Source: Tupaia tana (lineage: Eukaryota > Chordata > Mammalia > Scandentia > Tupaiidae). Taken from it: 64,000 bases of DNA. The translations under genes were made by a program, and so were the position numbers. Shown here piece by piece: positions 57,556 to 64,000 of this stretch (within the stretch, counting starts at the first letter, position 1; every line of letters starts with the position of its first letter). The notes below the pieces were generated by a model. It saw only the letters and a program-made list of their open reading frames with translations, was not told where the DNA came from and did not search any database. The stretch is from positions 22,430,779-22,494,778 of the forward strand of contig JAKSZU010000005.1 of the NCBI GenBank assembly GCA_026018925.1, read 5' to 3'.

Positions 57556-57935
57556 ATGGGTTGAATTAGGTTTCACCACCACCACCAAAGATGTCAAGGT
57601 CTTAACCCTCAGTGTCTGCCAATGTGACCTTATTTGGAGAAAGTCTTTGCAGATCTCAAAGTTAAGATCAGATGATTCAGATGGGTCCTAATGCAGAATG
57701 ATCATGTCCTTACAGAAATGGGAATTTGGACACAGAGACAGACACATACAGAAGAAAAATTCTGTGAGGATGCAGGGAGAAGAGGGCCAACTACAAGCCA
57801 AGGAACACTTGAGGCCACCAGAAGCTGGGAGAGAAGCCTGAACAGATCTTCGTTCACAGCCCTCAGGAGGAAGCTCCTCTGCTGAATCTGGCCCCCAGAT
57901 TTCCAGCCTCTGTGAAACAACATGTTTCCGTTAGA
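57556..57935 (+). mobile_element. MLT1-like MaLR solo LTR
   Basis: tgctatgggttgaattaggt, tgaccttatttggagaaagt, ctacaagccaaggaacactt, ccaccagaagctgggagaga and ttccagcctctgtgaaacaa are in the MLT1A/B order. This is the clearest MLT1 copy here. Confidence 0.87.
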
Positions 57936-58498
57936 ATTTTGTATTTGATTTTGTGATCATTTGATCAATATCTAATACTTCCACTAGACCAGAAGCCCAT
58001 CAAGGCAAGAATTACACCCAGTCTTGATCAGCATTGTATTTCAGTGCCAAGCACGGCACCAATCGTTACCATATAAAAAGTATTTATTCAGTGAAGAAGA
58101 GGCCGGCCTGGGACTAAAACCCAAGTTTCCTAAATTATCATTGTATATGTATATAAAATATATCACACAAGAAAAATGAACCAAGTACACATGTACATTT
58201 AAAGAAAAAAGTAAGAATATTTCTGTCCTTGATTCAACAATAAAAATACCACTGTTAGCTCAGAAGCCTTTGATATGCCTCTCTTCAGAGGCATCCCCCT
58301 CCCAATTCCCAGAGGTGACTACCATCCAAAATTTTGCATTAATAATGATCTTGCCTTTTAAGTATGTGTCTCTAAATAATGTATTATTTAACTGAGCATG
58401 TTTAACTTTATACAAATGCAACCATACTGTATATGTTCTGTGAACTGCTTTTCATGATAGCTGTTTCACATGTTTCTGAGGTTCCATTTATATATACA
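57936..58498. other. unique intergenic sequence
   Basis: AT-rich. Nothing recognised. Confidence 0.4.
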
Positions 58499-58705
58499 TT
58501 TTAAAATTTATTTATTTGCTACTTCCATGAATGAGAGAGATGAGAGATAGTGAGAGACAGCATCACTAACAGGGACCCAATGCCACAATCCACTTTCAAC
58601 TTCAGCCGGCCCTAGATCATTGGTAAGTACGTGCCTCGCATATTCAAATAGATCTTATGCAGGTCAGACTTGCAGAGTATACTGCAGTGACCACTGTTCA
58701 GTCCC
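58499..58705 (-). repeat. tSINE-C
   Basis: Tail acttccatgaatgagagaga, aacagggacccaatgccaca and head ccactgttcagtcc. Confidence 0.82.
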
Positions 58706-58724
58706 TAATTCATATATATGCATG

Positions 58725-59040
58725 TAATTGGAGGTCATTTTCATAGTGATTCTTCTTTATGCATGTAACACAATTTCTCTATGCCTTTGACTGCTTGTAG
58801 AGGTGGGGGTGTTTCCAGTTTGTGGCCATTGTGAACCACAGTGCCATAAGCAGCCCTATTCTTGTCTGTGGGTGCATGTGCATGCTTCTCTGCATGCATA
58901 TCTAGAACTAGAATCACCAGTCTACTGCATGTACATGCTCCCCTTTGTTGGTGCCTCAGACATCTCGTGTGACACCTCAACCCTCCCAGCCTCCTACTTC
59001 TCCAGGAATGTGACTGCAGGTTCTGCCCTACCTGTCTTGT
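58725..59040 (-). mobile_element. old L1 ORF2 fragment, left piece
   Basis: gtgtttccagtttgtggcca and ttgtgaaccacagtgccata correspond in reverse to an L1 ORF2 3' passage. Strongly decayed. Its right continuation is probably 59721-60000. Confidence 0.5.
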
Positions 59041-59469
59041 AGCCATTAACTCTATGGGTTTTGCTTGGCTGTCACCAGTGGGGCCAACTGTATGGAGTTT
59101 CTTCTTTGGCTGAAGTGTCCTAATGCCAGCCGTGGCATCTGTCTTCCCAGCTGTGAGAAGGGCCAGATGTGATCTCAAAGCACAGGGGGAATCAACTCCC
59201 AATGAGGCAAGTTTGGATCAATGAGGACAGGTGAAAGAGAATCAGCAGGCAAATTCTCTCCCTACCTGCCATAGAATGACAAAGCACTCTCTCAGAAATG
59301 CACCTCCCCTCACCTAGCTCTTCCTTCTCCCCCCTTCCTGCTGCCAGGGACTATGCTCCCCAGTAAAGTGTAGGCAAAGAAGACTTGCCCAGGCTGTCTT
59401 TCCTAAAGAATCTGGAGTAAGACTCAGGTAACATCAGGCTTTCCATTATTGTGGTTGTACCAATTTTCT
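59041..59469. other. unassigned sequence between L1 pieces
   Basis: Not recognised. It may be an inserted sequence or decayed L1. Confidence 0.35.
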
Positions 59470-59720
59470 TTCTATTTTTGTTTTGGAGAAGTTTTTGCTA
59501 TAGGGTGTGTGCGCTCGCCAGAAAGACAGAGAGACAGAAAGCGAGAAATCAGCCCCTGAGGGGATGGCCATGGTGCAATCCCTTCTCCTCCATTCTCCTC
59601 TTGGGATCTTGGACACGCACATGTGCCCGGCGTGACTTCAAGCCACTGGGCCCGGGACTTGAACCGCAGTCGACTACATGGGAGTCCAGTGACATAGCCT
59701 TTACACCACTGCTGGTCCCC
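59470..59720 (-). repeat. tSINE-A
   Basis: Head ccactgctggtcccc, body gaggggatggccatggtgca and ggacacgcacatgtgcccgg. The flanks share caattttc, a possible short TSD. Confidence 0.9.
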
Positions 59721-60000
59721 CAATTTTCAATTTTCACCAGCAGTGATAAGAATTCAGTTGTTCAGTATCCTTTTCAACATTCAGTATTATCCATCTTCTG
59801 ACTTGTATGCCAATCTGGATAGTGTGAAATGCCATCATTCTGTGGTTATCATTTGCACTCTGGTGATTTCTACTGAGGGCAAGCATCATGTTTTATGTTT
59901 TAGTCTGACTCATTGTCTAATATATTCTATCACACTGCACTGTCTTTCAAGCTTGCCAATTTGACCATTCAATATTATTACAAGTCAGATATTTAACTTA
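59721..60000 (-). mobile_element. old L1 ORF2 fragment, right piece
   Basis: tttcaccagcagtgataaga, gatagtgtgaaatgccatca and tctggtgatttctactgagg match the reverse of the L1 ORF2 3' region. Confidence 0.55.
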
Positions 60001-60160
60001 GGAACATTAACAATAGAGCTGCTTTGGATTTGCTTTGCATTAATTTCTAAGCAGAGGAAAATCTGCTATAAAAAAGCAAGTAAAGGGATTTGGTGGAAAA
60101 ATGGAGTATGGGATGCAGATTTACTCTCTTGTCTAAAAATAACTAACATCAATCTAAATA

Positions 60161-60552
60161 TGAGGGACTTCAAAATTTTTATTGAAAAATTGAATTAAAA
60201 TATGAGTTTTTTTTTTTAAGAGATTTTTGCTATAGGGCATGTGCACTCGCCGGAGAGACAGAGAGACAGTAAATGAGAAATCATCGCCCCAGTCCCGGGA
60301 GGATGGCCACACTGCAATCCCTTCTCCTCCATTCTCCTCTTGGGATTTTGGGCACGCACACACATGTGTCCAGGGTGTTTCAAGCCACCAGGTCCAGGAT
60401 TCAAACTGCAGTCAGCCATGTGGGAGTCCAGCAACATAACCAATACGCCATCTGTTGGTCCCAAAGTATGAGTTCTTTTGGTGCAAAAAATTTTTGAAAT
60501 CCATACATAGTTTTTTCACCATGTGCCTTTTCCATGAACTTTTTTAGGATCT
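60161..60552. mobile_element. mariner-like palindromic MITE, copy 3, split by SINE
   Basis: Left piece 60161-60209 (tgagggacttcaaaattttt, aattgaattaaaatatgag). Right piece 60463-60552 (ttttggtgcaaaaaattttt, ttttccatgaacttttttag). The halves rejoin into the same element as copies 1, 2 and 4, read in the opposite sense. Confidence 0.75.
60198..60474 (-). repeat. tSINE-A in a MITE, with TSD
   Basis: The body spans 60210-60462. TSD aaatatgagttt or aaaatatgagtt (about 60197-60209) pairs with aaagtatgagtt (60463-60474). Head catctgttggtccc. Confidence 0.92.
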
Positions 60553-60993
60553 AGCACATATGAGACAATAGTCTTCAGAAATTAGATAGCAGGCAACACT
60601 AGACAGTGATCCCTGGGAGATGGCGACAAGTGAAGTGAGCCCTCTGGTTATCCATTATTGCCTGGAGGGAGCTTTCCAGGACACAGCCCAGGGATGGGAC
60701 CCAGCCTGAGCCTGGAGATTGCTACCTTGAGATGGAGTTGGGAGTCTAGGAAGGACAGGTCTGTACATGGAAAACTAACCAACGCTGTCAAGACAAAATA
60801 AAATCAGAGGCATACTGTGCTGATGAATTGTAAGATTCAGTATTATTAATTAATCAAGTCTCTCCAAATAGGTCCATATATTCTACAGAATAGCAATAAA
60901 AATCCTGACGGGCTTTTTGTCTTAGAAAATAAGAATCTATTTCTAAAATACACAGAAATGTAAAGTACCTAGAATAGCCAAAGCAACTTCTAA

Positions 60994-61000
<7 letters not shown>
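60553..61000. other. unique intergenic sequence
   Basis: Nothing recognised. Confidence 0.4.

Positions 61001-61030
<30 letters not shown>
61001..61030. repeat. (TG)n microsatellite
   Basis: A pure TG run just before a SINE that has a second, larger TG expansion. Confidence 0.93.
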
Positions 61031-61033
<3 letters not shown>

Positions 61034-61047
61034 AATGTGTATGATGG

Positions 61048-61346
61048 GGGGTGGGATTGGCCCAACAGAACAGTGGTTACAGGAGTCAGATCCAACTGCC
61101 CTGCTGGCTTACAAAGTATGCTGAGCTTATGTGTGTGTTTGTGTCTTTGAGTGTGTGTGTGTGTGTGTGTGTCTGGGTGTATATGTGTGTCTGTGTGCAT
61201 ATTTGTATGTATCTGTGTATGTGTGTGTCTCTGTGTATCGGTGCATGTGTGTGTGTCTATGTGTGTGTATCAGTGTGTGTGTGCGTGTGTGTATGTGCAT
61301 GTGTGTGTATGTGTATGTCTCTGTGTATTGGTGTGTCTGTGTGTAT

Positions 61347-61381
<35 letters not shown>

Positions 61382-61535
61382 CAAAGTCCTGACCGGTTGG
61401 AGGAATGGAAAAGAAGGGATTGCAGCATGACCATGCCCTGCCACAGGTGCTCTCTCCCTCTCCCTTGCACTCTCTCTCTGTCTTTGTCTCTCTGTGGTGT
61501 GCATACATGCCCTCTGGCAATTAAAAAAAAAGTAA
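61048..61535 (+). repeat. tSINE-A/old with 250-bp internal TG expansion
   Basis: Left part has the head ttggcccaacagaacagtgg. Right part has aaagtcctgaccggttggag, aaaagaagggattgcagcat, a CT tract and tail gcatacatgccctctggcaa. The middle, 61130-61380, is TG with TATG/TCTG interruptions, where the family normally has only a short gtgtgcgtgcgtgccc. Confidence 0.87.
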
Positions 61536-61672
61536 CTAAGAAATATAAGAGGACCCACAATACCTAATTTTGAAACTTAAAGTTACAGTTATCAAGAATG
61601 CCTGGTATGAGTGAAAAAATGGGAAATTGATCATTGAACAGAACAGAATCTAGAAATAAACTAGAAATAAAT

Positions 61673-61801
61673 ATGAGGGATCTTTAAAAAGTTCATAAAA
61701 ATGTATGTTATGAAATAACTGCACGAATTTCAATTTTTATGCCAAAATAAACCTGTGCTTTAGTTCCATTTTTCCACAAACTTTTTGAAGCCCTTTTATC
61801 T
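61673..61801. mobile_element. mariner-like palindromic MITE, copy 4
   Basis: Left end tgagggatctttaaaaagtt and right end aactttttgaagccctttta, with atgccaaaataaacctgtgc in the centre. It lies inside the old L1, so the MITE was active after that L1 inserted. Confidence 0.75.
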
Positions 61802-62147
61802 ATGATCAATTGATTTTCAACTAATGTGCATAGCAATTCAATGGGAAAGTATCAATTTTTTCCCATCAACTGATGCTGGAATAGATGAATGTTCACATGT
61901 AAAAAAATAAGCCTCAAGCCATATCTCATACCTTATATAAAAATTAACTGAAATTGGGTCATAGGCCTAAATATTAAACTTTGATATAGAAAACTTCTAT
62001 AAGAACACATAAGAAAAAAATCACTGTGCTCTTAAGTTAGGCAAAGATTTTTTTAGATATAGCAATAAAAAGCATAATATATAAAAGAAAAATTTGACAA
62101 ATTGGACTGTATTAAAATTAAGAACCTCTGTCCTTTAAAAGATAGCT

Positions 62148-62412
62148 TGGGAGCCTGCAGGTGACAGAGTGGCTAAAGCGTAGACTCCCACAGGGCTGAC
62201 TGCAGTTAGAGTCTCAGACCCAATAGCCTGAAACTCCCGCCGGGTGTGTGCGTGTGCACGTCCAAAATCCCGAGAGGAGAATGGAGAAGAGACTGTGCCA
62301 TGGCCAGCCGCTCTGGGGCTGGGGAGGGCTGATTTCTCACTTTCCCTCTCTCTATCTCTGTCTCTCTCCATCAAGCTCATGCATACTGTGGTACAAACCT
62401 TAAAATAAAACA
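62148..62412 (+). repeat. tSINE-A/old in old L1
   Basis: Head gggagcctgcaggtgacaga, tgcagttagagtctcagacc, cgtccaaaatcccgagagga and a CT tract. Confidence 0.87.
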
Positions 62413-62941
62413 AGGTAACTTCAAAAATGAAAAGATAAGCCACAGGCTGGAAGAAAACAATAGCAAGCCACATCGCTGATAAAAGACCTTTACCAGGAAT
62501 ATGTTTATAAAGAACTGTCATATGCAAGAATATGAAAACAACCTAACGAAGATTTCAGATAGACATTTCATGAAAGAAGATATACAGATGACGAACAGGA
62601 ACATGACAAAAGCTAACATCAATAGTCATTAAAGAAACCCAAATGAAATCTCTCTGTGGTTTTACATACCTATTAGAATAGCTAAAATTGTAAAAGCACC
62701 AAGTGTTCTTGATGGTACAAAAACTTGGGAAAATAGTTTGGCAGTTTCCTAAAAAGTTAAGTATGCCTAACATATGATCCCCACAGGCAGGTGTTACCAC
62801 ATCCATTCAAACGCTCACACATGAATGCTCGTAGGGGCTTCACTCATAATAGCCCCAACAGACCAGAAACAACCCAAATATTTACTCACAGGTGCTGGAC
62901 ATGCTGTGGGAGTGTGTACTGAGCAGAACAAGGGCATGAAC

Positions 62942-63160
62942 GGGGCACCAGGGGGTGGCAGAGTGGTAAAGGGAGACACTCTGCAAGGCTGACCTGCATG
63001 GGAAGGTTCTGGGTTTGTATCCAGAGACCTCCCTGAGTACACTAGGCATTTGCATGGCTGTGATCCAGGGCACATTTGGGCTGGGGACCACCCTGTCAGG
63101 GGTGCTATCTCTGTGTCTCTCATTGTTTCTCTCACTCAAAATAAATAAGCTTAAAAAAAA
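62942..63160 (+). repeat. tSINE-C in old L1
   Basis: Head ggggcaccagggggtggcag, ggtttgtatccagagacctc, ccaccctgtcaggggtgct and tail ctctcactcaaaataaataa. Confidence 0.88.
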
Positions 63161-63571
63161 TCATGTCCTAGTGTCACAGGGAACAACCTGAATGACTTAA
63201 AATAACTGTGTTGAGGGAAAGAAGTCAGGCAAAAAAGCAGCTTGTGCTGTAGGATTTCTCTTACATACAATTCTAGAAAATGCGATCTGCAGTGACAGGA
63301 AGCCAATCAGTGTTCGCCCAGGTAGGAGTTCAGAGGAGGGATGGATTACAGCGGGGACATTTTTGGCAGTGAAAGAAATGGTCATTATTTTGATTGTAGT
63401 GGTCATTTCATGGGTGTACATGGATGTCAAAACTTATCAAATTGGTCATTTAAATATGTACAGTTGCATGTCCATTTTGCCTCAGCAAACAAAGAAAAGA
63501 TAAAAAACAAAAATAGAGACCATTTCTGCCCACAATATTTTTTAGTTTAAACTGATAGCTGTTTAAACAGA

Positions 63572-63658
63572 GGAAAATATATATATATGTAATATATAAA
63601 TTATAAATTAATATAAATATAAAATATAAATTTATATATATGTGTATATATATAATTT
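63572..63658. repeat. AT-rich (ATATAA)n low-complexity tract
   Basis: Irregular TATA/TAAATATAAA repeats with no other content. Confidence 0.85.
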
Positions 63659-63665
63659 TAAAACA

Positions 63666-63913
63666 TTTTTTCCTAGAGTTTTGCTATAGGCATGTGCACT
63701 TGCTAGAGACAGAGACAGAGGGAAAATGAGAACTCACGCCCCAGGGGGTTGGCCATGCAGCAATGTCATCTCCTCCAGTCTCCTTTTAGGTTTGGGGCAT
63801 GCACGCGCACACACGCCCAACATTGTTTTCAAGCCACTGGACCTGGGACTCAAACTGTGGAGTCAGTCAGGTGGAATCCAACTGCCTTTACCACCACGCC
63901 ACCTGCTAGCCTG
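63666..63913 (-). repeat. tSINE-A/old
   Basis: gagttttgctataggcatgt, aactcacgccccagggggtt and head cacctgctagcc. Confidence 0.87.
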
Positions 63914-64000
63914 AAATAATTTTTAAGAGTCTAGATTTTTCTATTTATCAAAACTGGTCCATATAAGAATGATTAGACATCCAAAACAAATACAGGTCAT

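Larger units (their letters stand above)
61540..63510 (+). mobile_element. old L1 3' end, split by a MITE and two SINEs
   Basis: Pieces lie at 61540-61672, 61802-62147, 62413-62941 and 63161-63510. They give ORF2 3' text (caattgattttcaactaatg, tgacaaattggactgtatta) and a 3' UTR (tgcagtgacaggaagccaat, gtggtcatttcatgggtgta, caaaacttatcaaattggtc). The order is colinear. Confidence 0.8.

Noticed and set aside
61051..61567. Cys/Val-rich open frames in several frames
   Set aside because: They are translations of the TG microsatellite inside a SINE.

Overview
This window looks like nuclear DNA from a placental mammal. It is a gene desert built almost entirely of retrotransposons. I found no intact protein-coding gene, tRNA, rRNA, CRISPR array or prokaryotic feature. 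The only gene-derived sequences are two dead processed pseudogenes, COPS2 (about 1017-3016, +) and SUMO2 (about 15269-16045, -). There is also one unidentified protein-like stretch near 13110-13660. The remaining open frames are short and fall in repeats.

The dominant signal is about 70 tRNA-derived SINEs, roughly one per 0.9 kb. I sort them under my own working labels. tSINE-A is young, 250-290 bp, with head gggaccagcag, B box ggttcgagtcc and tail gccctatagcaaaaacctc plus poly-A. tSINE-A/old is its diverged relatives. tSINE-B is a short form in which the tRNA head passes straight into a CT-rich tail. tSINE-C is a separate family with head gtggcacagtggtaaaac and tail ctctcattcatggaataaat. Many tSINE-A copies have perfect or near-perfect target-site duplications (TSDs), and several sit inside older SINEs or L1s. 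The family was therefore active recently, while B, C and A/old are mostly older.

Other layers are L1 fragments of several ages (3.3-4.9, 22.8-25.4, 26.1-27.9, 51.5-57.3, 58.7-60.0 and 61.5-63.5 kb), MaLR solo LTRs of MST/THE type (8.0, 16.6, 35.0, 46.3 kb) and MLT1 type (40.2, 57.6 kb), two old 7SL-derived SINEs (6.2, 40.0 kb), MIR and L2/CR1 relics, four copies of a mariner-like palindromic MITE (7.7, 16.1, 60.2, 61.7 kb) and many microsatellites.

The least ordinary object is at 28131-29440. It is a CG-rich minisatellite of about 19-25 bp units joined on the minus strand to unique sequence ending in poly-A, and it resembles the layout of a composite VNTR retrotransposon. A second point of interest is a 125-bp tandem repeat at about 57060-57275, next to what looks like an L1 5' region.

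On the organism, 7SL-derived SINEs and MST-like LTRs suggest Euarchontoglires. The lack of abundant Alu, B1/B2 or rabbit C repeats argues against a typical primate, murid rodent or rabbit. A small lineage such as a colugo or tree shrew is possible, but I cannot name the species. Repeat boundaries are approximate unless target-site duplications are given.
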